The position numbers and the translations under genes are program-made. Shown here one piece after another: positions 57,341 to 64,000 of a DNA stretch of 64,000 bases. The stretch is taken from NCBI RefSeq assembly GCF_003363015.1, contig NZ_QRAP01000004.1, positions 1 to 64,000 of the forward strand, in the 5' to 3' direction. How positions within the stretch are numbered: the first letter of the stretch is position 1; each line of letters begins with the position of its first letter. Under the pieces are notes generated by a model that ran no database searches, was not told the DNA's origin, and saw nothing but the letters and a program-made list of their open reading frames with translations. Origin of the DNA: Enterobacillus tribolii (lineage in GTDB: Bacteria > Pseudomonadota > Gammaproteobacteria > Enterobacterales > Enterobacteriaceae).

Positions 57341-58519
57341 ATGAAAGAAAATATCGTAAATTCGCTAGAAAACAAAATCACGCCGGCATTTTTGGAGTCG
57401 GTATCCGCCATGCTGGGGGAAAATACAGATAACGTAAAATTAGCGCTATCCGGAATAATCCCTTTTTTACTTAATAAAGTTTCTGGCCATTTACAATACT
57501 CAGAAACCCCCAGTGTTTTCTTGAAATTATTAAGAGAACTGCCCGAGCTTAATACGCAAAACTTTACGCTGAGCGAACTCCTGAGAATTAGCGGACCGGA
57601 TTCCGTAATAAGGAATTTACTCACTCAGTTAATGCCGGACTCACCCGACAGCCTGCAAAAAACCGTTATTAACGCGACGAAAACAACGCCGGAATCCGCC
57701 AACGCGCTGATCGCACTCGGTTCCGCCCTGCTGTTCAAACCGATGCGTGACTATCTGTATGGCCGCACCCAGCAGTCGCTCTCCCTGAAAAGCTGGCTGC
57801 AAAAGCAGACCGAGGGCGCAATCAATCCGATCCCCGCGGCTTTCTTGGCGCCGGCGGCCGTCAGCGATACCGTTAAACCGGTCAGCGCTGCCCCCGCCGC
57901 ACCACAACCGGTAGTGCAGAAAAAGAGCAGCAAGTGGCCCTGGCTGCTGTTGCTTCTGCTGATCGTTTTGCTGTTGTTGTTCCTGCTGCGCGGCTGCGGT
58001 GAAAAAGAAGCGCCGGTGCAGGCGCAGCAAAGCAGCGACTCACGTTCGCTGTGGGGCGACCTTGGCGCCTTCTTCAGTAAAGCGCTGCCCGATGGCAAGA
58101 CGCTGAATATCCCGCAAAACGGCGTAGAAAACCGTTTGATCGCATTCATTGAAAGCAATGAGCCGGTAAGCGCCGATCGCTGGTTCTCTTTCGACCGTCT
58201 GCTGTTTAAAACCAACAGCGCCCAGCTGGAGCCGGCTTCTCAGGAACAGCTGAAAAACATCGTTGAAATTCTGCGCGCCTACCCGAAGGTGAAGCTGAAG
58301 CTGGGAGGTTACACCGACAACACCGGCACCGATGAAATCAACATGAAGCTGTCGCAGGATCGCGCTGACGCGGTACGCCAGGCGCTGATCGAACTGGGTG
58401 CGGATAACACCCGCATTGAAGCTCAGGGCTACGGCTCTGCTCACCCTGTCGCGCCTAACGACACGGATGAAAACCGGGCGAAAAACCGCCGTATTGATAT
58501 CATGGTGACGGAAAAGTAA
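57341..58519 (+). CDS. DUF937-like/transmembrane/OmpA-like peptidoglycan-binding fusion protein
   Basis: The 392-residue protein (start ATG 57341) has three parts. Residues 1-160 are helical and contain LGENTDNVKLALSGIIPFLLNKVSG, which resembles the DUF937 (YidB-like) repeat pattern. An alanine/proline-rich linker leads to one strong membrane helix at about 199-217 (WPWLLLLLLIVLLLLFLL). Residues 280-392 form an OmpA-like domain with the peptidoglycan-binding signature GYTDNTGTDEINMKLSQDRA and closing NRRIDI. The topology should put the DUF937-like part in the cytoplasm and the OmpA domain on the wall in the periplasm. The role is unknown. GGAGG occurs about 11 bases upstream of the start. Confidence 0.75.
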   Translation: MKENIVNSLENKITPAFLESVSAMLGENTDNVKLALSGIIPFLLNKVSGHLQYSETPSVFLKLLRELPELNTQNFTLSELLRISGPDSVIRNLLTQLMPDSPDSLQKTVINATKTTPESANALIALGSALLFKPMRDYLYGRTQQSLSLKSWLQKQTEGAINPIPAAFLAPAAVSDTVKPVSAAPAAPQPVVQKKSSKWPWLLLLLLIVLLLLFLLRGCGEKEAPVQAQQSSDSRSLWGDLGAFFSKALPDGKTLNIPQNGVENRLIAFIESNEPVSADRWFSFDRLLFKTNSAQLEPASQEQLKNIVEILRAYPKVKLKLGGYTDNTGTDEINMKLSQDRADAVRQALIELGADNTRIEAQGYGSAHPVAPNDTDENRAKNRRIDIMVTEK

Positions 58520-58540
58520 TTCTCCGCGCCATGCCAGCCA

Positions 58541-58563
58541 GCCCGCCATCCGGCGGGCTTTTT
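58541..58563 (+). terminator. Intrinsic terminator of the OmpA-like gene
   Basis: Seven-base arms GCCCGCC (58541-58547) and GGCGGGC (58552-58558), ATCC loop, then TTTTT. It lies 21 bases past the stop and just before the convergent ubiX stop. Confidence 0.9.
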
Positions 58564-58567
58564 ACCT

Positions 58568-59143
58568 TCAGGGCTTCGCACCCTGCCAGCGGGTAAACAG
58601 ATCCTGCGGCAACGCGATATCAAACTGATCCAGCACCCGGTTGACGGTTTGATCGATGATCTCCCCCACCGTCGTGGGCCGGTGGTAAAAAGCCGGCACC
58701 GGCGGCATCACGATCGCCCCCATCTCCGCCGCCGTGGTCATCATTCTGAGATGCCCTAAATGCAGCGGCGTTTCGCGCACGCACAGCACCAGCCTGCGGT
58801 TTTCCTTCAGCACCACGTCGGCGGCGCGGGTCAGCAGCCCGTCGCTGTAGCTGTGGACGATTCCGGACAGCGTTTTCATTGAGCATGGCAGGATAACCAT
58901 TCCGTCGGTCTTGTAAGAGCCGGAAGAAATACTGGCGGCAATGTCGCGGGCATCGTGGACGACATCAGCCATCGCCTGCACATCCCGCAGCGACATATCG
59001 GTTTCCAGCGCCATCGTCTGACGGGCGGCATTACTCATCACCAGATGCGTTTCCACTTCAGGGACATTTTTCAGTACTTCCAGCAATCGTATACCGTAGA
59101 GGGCGCCGCTGGCGCCGGACATGCCGACAATGAGACGTTTCAT
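58568..59143 (-). CDS. ubiX: Flavin prenyltransferase UbiX
   Basis: UbiX attaches a dimethylallyl group to FMN, making the prenyl-FMN cofactor of the ubiquinone decarboxylase UbiD. The 191-residue protein has MSGASGALYGIRLLEVL at the N-terminus, a central SGSYKTDGMVILPCSMKTLSGI and the VLKENRRLVLCVRETPLHLGHLRMM segment, all strongly conserved in UbiX. AAGGA precedes the ATG. It is a single gene here, convergent with the OmpA-like gene. Confidence 0.96.
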   Translation of the reverse strand: MKRLIVGMSGASGALYGIRLLEVLKNVPEVETHLVMSNAARQTMALETDMSLRDVQAMADVVHDARDIAASISSGSYKTDGMVILPCSMKTLSGIVHSYSDGLLTRAADVVLKENRRLVLCVRETPLHLGHLRMMTTAAEMGAIVMPPVPAFYHRPTTVGEIIDQTVNRVLDQFDIALPQDLFTRWQGAKP

Positions 59144-59216
59144 GGGGGATCCTTTAGGAGTAAAGCTGAGGGGAGTTTATCAGAATGTGAGGGGCAATGC
59201 GCCGGGCGGGGAATCC

Positions 59217-59239
59217 GTCCGCCGGAAGTTCCGGCGGAC
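59217..59239. terminator. Palindrome downstream of mglC
   Basis: Perfect 11-base arms GTCCGCCGGAA (59217-59227) and TTCCGGCGGAC (59229-59239) around one base, 35 bases past the mglC stop. No T-run follows on the minus strand; it probably acts as a 3' stabilising hairpin or factor-assisted terminator. Confidence 0.55.
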
Positions 59240-59274
59240 AGGCACTGATATCTCAGTACGCGGCGAATGAATAT

Positions 59275-60285
59275 CTATTTCTTTTTCGCATACTTCAGGG
59301 AGTCCAGCGCAACCGCGAAGATAATGATGGCGCCTTTGATGATGTACTGCCAGTAAGGGTTCACGCCGATGTAGGTCAGCCCGTAGTTAATAACGGTGAA
59401 AATGATGACGCCGGTGACGACGCCGATAACTGTCCCGACCCCGCCGCTGAAGGAAACGCCCCCGACCACACACGCGGCGATGGCGTCCAGCTCATACATA
59501 AAGCCGAGGTTGTTGGTCGCGCTGCCGATACGTCCGGCTTCCAGCATTCCGCCGAAGGCATAAAATACGCCGGATAAGGCATACACCATGATTAAGTTAA
59601 GCGGTACGTTAACGCCCGATACCCTGGCCGCCTCCGGGTTTCCGCCGATGGCGAAGATATTTTTACCGAAACGGGTTTTGTTCCATAAAATCCAGACGAA
59701 CACCACGGCAATCAGCGCATAAAACGTAATGTACGACAACTTGAAGTCGCCGAAGCGCAGGAACCCCTGGGCGAACGTGGAGAAATGGCTGTCGAACCCG
59801 GCCACCGGCGAAGCACCGACGTAGTCGTAGTACAGCGAGTTAACGCCGTAGACGATGATCATGGTGCCCAGCGTGGTGATAAACGGCGTGACGTTCAGGT
59901 AAGCAATCACGATCCCGTTAATCAGGCCAATCACCGCCCCGACCGCGCAAACAATCAGAATCACCAGCGGAATCGGCATGGTTTCCAGGCCAGGAAACAC
60001 CTTGTTGACGTTATCCATGGATTGCAGCAGCGTCGCCGCGATCACCGCCGCCAGCCCCACCTGGCGCCCGGCGGAAAGGTCGGTGCCCTGGGTGACGATC
60101 AGGCCCGCCACGCCCAATGCGATAATGATGCGTACCGAAGACTGCGTCAGGATATTGCTCAGGTTAATCAGGCTTAAAAACGTCGGGTCCTGAAAAATAA
60201 TGATGGCCAGCAGCACCAGCAGAACCACATAAATTCCGCCTTCTTTCAGATAGGTGAACAGGCTCTTTTTCGTTAATGCGCTCAT
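59275..60285 (-). CDS. mglC: Galactose/methyl-galactoside ABC transporter permease
   Basis: MglC is the membrane channel of the Mgl importer. The 336-residue protein has about ten membrane helices and the conserved permease loop FAIGGNPEAARVSGVNV near residue 215, which contacts the ATPase, plus the start MSALTKKSLFTYLKEGGIYVVLL shared with E. coli MglC. It lies 23 bases after mglA and ends the operon. Confidence 0.96.
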   Translation of the reverse strand: MSALTKKSLFTYLKEGGIYVVLLVLLAIIIFQDPTFLSLINLSNILTQSSVRIIIALGVAGLIVTQGTDLSAGRQVGLAAVIAATLLQSMDNVNKVFPGLETMPIPLVILIVCAVGAVIGLINGIVIAYLNVTPFITTLGTMIIVYGVNSLYYDYVGASPVAGFDSHFSTFAQGFLRFGDFKLSYITFYALIAVVFVWILWNKTRFGKNIFAIGGNPEAARVSGVNVPLNLIMVYALSGVFYAFGGMLEAGRIGSATNNLGFMYELDAIAACVVGGVSFSGGVGTVIGVVTGVIIFTVINYGLTYIGVNPYWQYIIKGAIIIFAVALDSLKYAKKK

Positions 60286-60308
60286 AGTAATAACAACCCT
60301 TAAAATAA

Positions 60309-61853
60309 TTACAGGTACAACGACGCCAGGCGCAGAATTTCGTTTTGCGACGTCTGCCTGGTGTTGACGATGCCGGCCACCTGACCGTTACTCATAACCA
60401 GAATGCGATCGGTAATACCCAGCAGTTCAGGCATTTCAGAGGAAATAATCAGGATCCCCTTCCCCTTTTTCGCCAGCTCGGTCATCAGTTGATAGATTTC
60501 AAACTTGGCCCCGACGTCGATGCCACGGGTCGGCTCGTCCAGCATCAGGATCTCCGGCTGGGTCAGCAGCCAGCGTCCGATAATCACCTTCTGCTGATTC
60601 CCGCCCGATAAAGAACCGATGGTGGTCTGGTGGCCCGGCGTCTTCACCCGCATGGCGTCAATCACCCACTGGGTGTCGCTTTTCATGCGCCGGTTATCCA
60701 GCAGGCCGATGCTGTTTTTATATTTGCGGATATTGGAGATCAGGGAGTTGAAGCCCACGTCAAGGTAGGCGTAAATGCCGGTCGAACGCCGTTCCTCCGT
60801 GACCAGCGCGAAGCCATTGTTGATGGCCTCGTTGGCGCTGCGGTTATAGATTTCTTTACCGTGCAGGCGGATCGTCCCCTTCACCTTTTCGCGGATGCCG
60901 AACAGCGTTTCCACGATGTCGGTACGCTTGGCCCCCACCAGCCCGGCAATGCCCAGAATTTCCCCTTCATGGAGATCGAAGGAAACATCGCGGATGGAAG
61001 GCTGGCGCAGCGACGTCAGGTTGCGCACCTCCAGAATCACGTTGCCCGGCACGTTGGCCCGGTCGGGGAAGCGCTGCGTCAGGGAGCGCCCGACCATCAT
61101 GGCGATGATCCGGTCCATCGTCAGCCCTTCCAGCGGCTGGGTGGCGATCCACTGGCCATCGCGCAAAATGGTGATTTCATCGCACAGGCGGAAGATTTCT
61201 TCCATTTTGTGCGAGATATAAACGATGCCGCAGCCGCGTTCTTTCAGCTTACGGATAATGGTGAACAGGTGGTTGACCTCTTTTTCCGTCAGCGACGAGG
61301 TCGGTTCATCCATGATGACGATTTTGGCGTCATAGGAGAATGCCTTGGCGATCTCCACCATCTGCATTTGCGACACCGTCAGGCCGGCGACTTTTTCGCG
61401 TGGATCGATATCGATATCCAGTTCATCGAAAATCGCCTTGGTATCGCGGTACATTTTCTCCTGATCGACGAAGATGCCCTTCATGGGATAGCGGCCCAGC
61501 CACATGTTGTCCATCACGCTGCGCTGCAACACCAGGTTCAGCTCCTGATGCACCATGGAAACGCCATGCTCCAGCGCCTCTCTGGCGCTTTTGAAATTAA
61601 CCTCCCGCCCCTGAAAAACAATGCGCCCGGCATCTTTCTGGTAAATGCCGAACAAACACTTCAGCAGCGTGGATTTTCCGGCGCCGTTTTCCCCCATCAG
61701 GGCGTGGATGGAATGCGGGCGGACGCGCAGGTTAACGTTATCCAGCGCCTTCACGCCGGGGAACGCTTTGCTGATGTTGTCCATCTCCAGTAACCAACCG
61801 CCGTCTGCGTTCTGCGGGGTATCGATAGTCGTTGTCATTATGTTCTCTGCCAT
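60309..61853 (-). CDS. mglA: Galactose/methyl-galactoside ABC transporter ATP-binding protein
   Basis: MglA is the double-cassette ATPase of the Mgl importer. In the first cassette Walker A is GENGAGKST and the Walker B region [13 protein letters not shown]; in the second the P-loop is replaced by GLVGAKRTD, as in all MglA/RbsA proteins, while LSGGNQQKV and [13 protein letters not shown] are intact. I start at ATG 61853 ([11 protein letters not shown]), with AGGG seven bases upstream, giving 514 residues; ATG 61838 or the open frame to 61907 are alternatives. E. coli MglA is 506 residues. Confidence 0.95.
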   Translation of the reverse strand: MAENIMTTTIDTPQNADGGWLLEMDNISKAFPGVKALDNVNLRVRPHSIHALMGENGAGKSTLLKCLFGIYQKDAGRIVFQGREVNFKSAREALEHGVSMVHQELNLVLQRSVMDNMWLGRYPMKGIFVDQEKMYRDTKAIFDELDIDIDPREKVAGLTVSQMQMVEIAKAFSYDAKIVIMDEPTSSLTEKEVNHLFTIIRKLKERGCGIVYISHKMEEIFRLCDEITILRDGQWIATQPLEGLTMDRIIAMMVGRSLTQRFPDRANVPGNVILEVRNLTSLRQPSIRDVSFDLHEGEILGIAGLVGAKRTDIVETLFGIREKVKGTIRLHGKEIYNRSANEAINNGFALVTEERRSTGIYAYLDVGFNSLISNIRKYKNSIGLLDNRRMKSDTQWVIDAMRVKTPGHQTTIGSLSGGNQQKVIIGRWLLTQPEILMLDEPTRGIDVGAKFEIYQLMTELAKKGKGILIISSEMPELLGITDRILVMSNGQVAGIVNTRQTSQNEILRLASLYL

Positions 61854-61926
61854 AGCGCTGCCCTGTTTCAACCTCTCCGTACCGCGTTCAAAAACGGCAG
61901 CAGACAAAGAGCCTGCTGCCGTCTTT

Positions 61927-61952
61927 CAGGCCGCCCGCGAAGGCGCGGCCTG
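61927..61952. other. Hairpin between mglB and mglA
   Basis: Eight-base arms CAGGCCGC (61927-61934) and GCGGCCTG (61945-61952) lie in the 129-base gap after the mglB stop. In E. coli a comparable intergenic hairpin/REP keeps mglB mRNA more abundant than mglA; the same effect is likely here. Confidence 0.6.
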
Positions 61953-61982
61953 TCTCCCTTAATGTTGGCGTTACTTTATTGT

Positions 61983-62975
61983 TTACTTGGCGAGGTACTG
62001 CGCCAGATTGTCTTTATCTACCGGCTGGTAAGGAACGCGCACCACTTTCTCTTCAACCTTCCACTGCGTTCCGTCGGCGGCAGGTTTGCCTTCCGCCAGG
62101 TTTTTGGTCAGATCGAACGTGGCACGGGCCTGGTTATTGGCGTCGTTGAGTACGGTGCCCGCCATCTTGCCGGACTTAATCAGCGCCAGCGCTTCCGGCA
62201 GCGCATCCACGCCGAATACCGGCAGCGACTTGTTGTGCGCCTTCAGCGCCTCGATAGCGCCCATCGCCATCGCATCGTTGTTGGAGATCACCACCTCAAT
62301 CTTGCCGGCGTTGGGGCCGGACAGCCAGGCGTCCATCTTGTCTTTGGCCTGCGCGGTGTCCCACATGGCGGTATCCAGTTGCAGCTGCTGGGTCTTGATG
62401 CCCGCTTCATTCAACGTTTTCACCACGTAGCTGGTGCGCGCTTCGGCATCCGGATGGCCCGGTTCCCCTTTCAGCAGCACATACTGAATCACGCCGTCCT
62501 TGTTCAGATCCCACGACGGATTCGCTTTCCAGTGCTTGGCGATCAGTTGCCCCTGGATCACGCCGGACTCTTTGGAGTCAGTGCCGACGAAAAAGGCTTT
62601 GTCGTAGCTGTCCAGCGCCTTGCGGCTCGGCTCTTTGTTGAAGAACACCACCGGAATATCGGCGCCGCGGGCCTTGTCGATAATCGTCGGCGCAGCCGCC
62701 GGGTCAACCAGGTTCACCGCCAGCCCTTTCACGCCGCGGGCGATCAGCACGTCGATCTGATCGTTTTGTTTCGACTGGTCGTTCTGCGAATCATTCATCA
62801 GCAACTTCACACCAGAATCAGCCTGCGCATCCTTTTCAATGGCCTTACGAACAACCGACATAAAGTTGTCGTCATACTTGTAGATGGTCACGCCCAACGT
62901 CGTTGCCGCCTGCGCTGCCGTACCGAACATCATGCCAACGGCCAGTGCTGCCAGGGTTAACGCTTTCTTATTCAT
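61983..62975 (-). CDS. mglB: Galactose/glucose-binding periplasmic protein
   Basis: MglB binds galactose and glucose in the periplasm for import and for Trg-mediated chemotaxis. The 330-residue precursor has a signal peptide ([14 protein letters not shown]..., cut near AQA|ATTLG, residue 23). The mature protein keeps the sugar and calcium site landmarks: [58 protein letters not shown] and DLNKDG. I use ATG 62975 with GGAG upstream; the frame to 63119 is an upstream extension without a signal peptide. Confidence 0.97.
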   Translation of the reverse strand: MNKKALTLAALAVGMMFGTAAQAATTLGVTIYKYDDNFMSVVRKAIEKDAQADSGVKLLMNDSQNDQSKQNDQIDVLIARGVKGLAVNLVDPAAAPTIIDKARGADIPVVFFNKEPSRKALDSYDKAFFVGTDSKESGVIQGQLIAKHWKANPSWDLNKDGVIQYVLLKGEPGHPDAEARTSYVVKTLNEAGIKTQQLQLDTAMWDTAQAKDKMDAWLSGPNAGKIEVVISNNDAMAMGAIEALKAHNKSLPVFGVDALPEALALIKSGKMAGTVLNDANNQARATFDLTKNLAEGKPAADGTQWKVEEKVVRVPYQPVDKDNLAQYLAK

Positions 62976-63244
62976 GTGAAGCTCCGCTAAAGGTGTAGGG
63001 TCTTTTGTCACGGCCCCCTGAGGGGCGGTATTACAGTGCGTGCCGACGGACATCACGCATCCGGTTCCTGCCTTGAGACGGCTGTTATCACAGCCACCCC
63101 TAAAACATAAATTTAACAAACGGAGAAAATAGTCACTCGCGTAATCACGTGATTTACCGCCAGTTTGTTAACCACAAACACTCAGTTGTTATTTTAATGT
63201 AAAAATAAATCGGAATAAGAATAGTCACAGATATGTTAATAATC

Positions 63245-63278
63245 CGTGAATGAAATCACAGTTTGAAAACGGTTACAT
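63245..63278. promoter_or_regulatory. CRP site and GalR/GalS operator of the mgl promoter
   Basis: CGTGAATGAAATCACA (63245-63260; minus-strand TGTGATTTCATTCACG) is a near-consensus CRP site. Two bases away, TTGAAAACGGTTACAT (63263-63278) matches the GalR/GalS consensus GTGNAANCGNTTNCAC at nearly every fixed position. The pair lies 270-303 bases upstream of mglB and directly beyond the galS stop, as in E. coli, where CRP activates and GalS represses mglBAC. Confidence 0.88.
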
Positions 63279-63289
63279 TTTGTCGTCAT

Positions 63290-64000
63290 TCAGTCTGGAG
63301 AGGCGCAAAACGATGTGCTCCAGCGCTGCACCAGCGTCGGCATGAAACGGTGCTCATCACCGGCGTCCGGCGTACCGGCGGCGGCTTTCAGCGCCAGTTC
63401 CGTCGCCAGCGCCGCCATCGGGGTGACGGGATAACGTACGGTGGTCAGCTTCGGGGAGGTATAGCGGGCAATGGGGATGTCGTCGAAACCGACGATGGAG
63501 AAACGTTCCGGAACCGCGATGCCGTTCTCTTTCAGCACGGACAACGCCCCGGCGGCCATGGCGTCATTGTAGGCGAACACCGCGCTCAACTGCGGGTTGC
63601 GGCTCAGCAGTTCCACCATCGCCGCCTCCCCGCCCGCCAGGCTGGGCTCCGCCACGGCGCGCCAGGCAGGGTCCGGGGTGATGCCGGCGAGGATAAGCGC
63701 ATCTTCATAGCCCTGCTGACGATCGAACTGATCTTCGATGGGGTGATCGGAAGCGAGATAACCAATCCGCCGGTGCCCTTTGTCCAGCAGCAGGCGGGTC
63801 GCCAACGCCCCGCCGGCGCGGTTGTCCAGGCCGACGCAGCGATGTTCATAGCCCGGCACGATACGGTTGATCATCACCATGCCCGGCAACTGACGCATAA
63901 AACCCGCCAGTTCCTCATCCGGCAGCATTTTTGCGTGCACGATCAGCGCATTGCAGCGCTGGCGGATCAGCACTTCAATCGCGTGGCGCTCTTTTTCCGC
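63290..64000 (-). CDS. galS: Galactose-responsive repressor GalS, 5' end beyond window (partial)
   Basis: This is the last 236 codons of a LacI-family repressor; the frame continues through the window edge with [24 protein letters not shown], matching the GalS/GalR effector domain, so the DNA-binding N-terminus (about 105 residues) lies outside. Visible landmarks are [81 protein letters not shown]. Its position directly upstream of mglB on the same strand identifies it as GalS rather than GalR. Confidence 0.94.
   Translation of the reverse strand, partial: AEKERHAIEVLIRQRCNALIVHAKMLPDEELAGFMRQLPGMVMINRIVPGYEHRCVGLDNRAGGALATRLLLDKGHRRIGYLASDHPIEDQFDRQQGYEDALILAGITPDPAWRAVAEPSLAGGEAAMVELLSRNPQLSAVFAYNDAMAAGALSVLKENGIAVPERFSIVGFDDIPIARYTSPKLTTVRYPVTPMAALATELALKAAAGTPDAGDEHRFMPTLVQRWSTSFCASPD

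Noticed and set aside
60309-61853. Degenerate second P-loop in the mgl ATPase.
   Set aside because: The replacement is a family trait of MglA/RbsA-type ATPases.
1-64000. CRISPR arrays, rRNA, tRNA, prophage or toxin-antitoxin modules.
   Set aside because: No regularly spaced repeats, tRNA-like cloverleaf signatures, phage structural genes or paired small toxin/antitoxin genes were seen in the window.

Overview
The window reads as a stretch of Enterobacterales chromosome. The backbone order nuoA-N, lrhA, alaA, yfbR, yfbS, hxpA(yfbT), yfbU, yfbV, ackA, pta, yfcD, yfcE, yfcG, folX, yfcH, ubiX, then mglCAB-galS follows Escherichia coli over most of its length, but gene content and protein details point to a relative outside Escherichia, most plausibly a Serratia/Yersinia/Pectobacterium-type genus. 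I cannot fix the genus from sequence alone. The backbone is GC-rich; the pilus locus and its flanks are visibly AT-rich.

Layout. (1) 1-117: start of an outward-running gene whose product looks like a two-partner-secretion transporter (TpsB/ShlB type), cut by the window edge. (2) 326-15436, minus strand: complete respiratory complex I operon nuoABCDEFGHIJKLMN with nuoC and nuoD fused, closed by an intrinsic terminator. (3) 16060-16983: lrhA, the LysR regulator that normally precedes nuo. (4) 17336-20853: a compact ydjX/Z-ynjE-ynjF-ynjA group (VTT-family membrane protein, periplasmic three-domain sulfurtransferase, CDP-alcohol phosphatidyltransferase, AhpD-like protein); E. coli carries these genes elsewhere, interleaved with an ABC transporter that is missing here. 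(5) 21204-27000: alaA, yfbR, a divergent oxidoreductase/LysR pair sharing a perfect inverted-repeat operator, and yfbS. (6) 27244-40728: a lipoprotein histidine phosphatase, then a 12-gene minus-strand type IVb pilus locus and a long AT-rich leader. (7) 40729-46449: hxpA, yfbU, yfbV, ackA, pta. (8) 46478-53445: a membrane GGDEF protein and a LacI-controlled PTS/split-transketolase operon, in the place where E. coli has yfcC. (9) 53448-59143: yfcD, yfcE, yfcG, folX, yfcH, a DUF937-like/OmpA fusion, ubiX. (10) 59275-64000: galactose ABC transporter mglBAC and the 3' part of galS.

The most interesting part is the pilus locus. Its gene order (major pilin, very large minor pilin, TcpQ-like protein, lipoprotein secretin, two inner-membrane proteins, PilP-like protein, ATPase, GspF-like platform, small exported protein, prepilin peptidase) is the order of the enterotoxigenic E. 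coli CFA/III (cof) and Longus operons, including an exported protein in the cofJ slot between platform and peptidase. It ends with an M23 endopeptidase where such systems usually use a lytic transglycosylase. No retraction ATPase, dedicated regulator, integrase or tRNA is visible in or beside it. The second system worth attention is the operon at 48120-52147, in which a phosphotransferase transporter feeds a two-subunit transketolase with no kinase or isomerase, under a divergent LacI repressor with two AGCGCT-centred operators.
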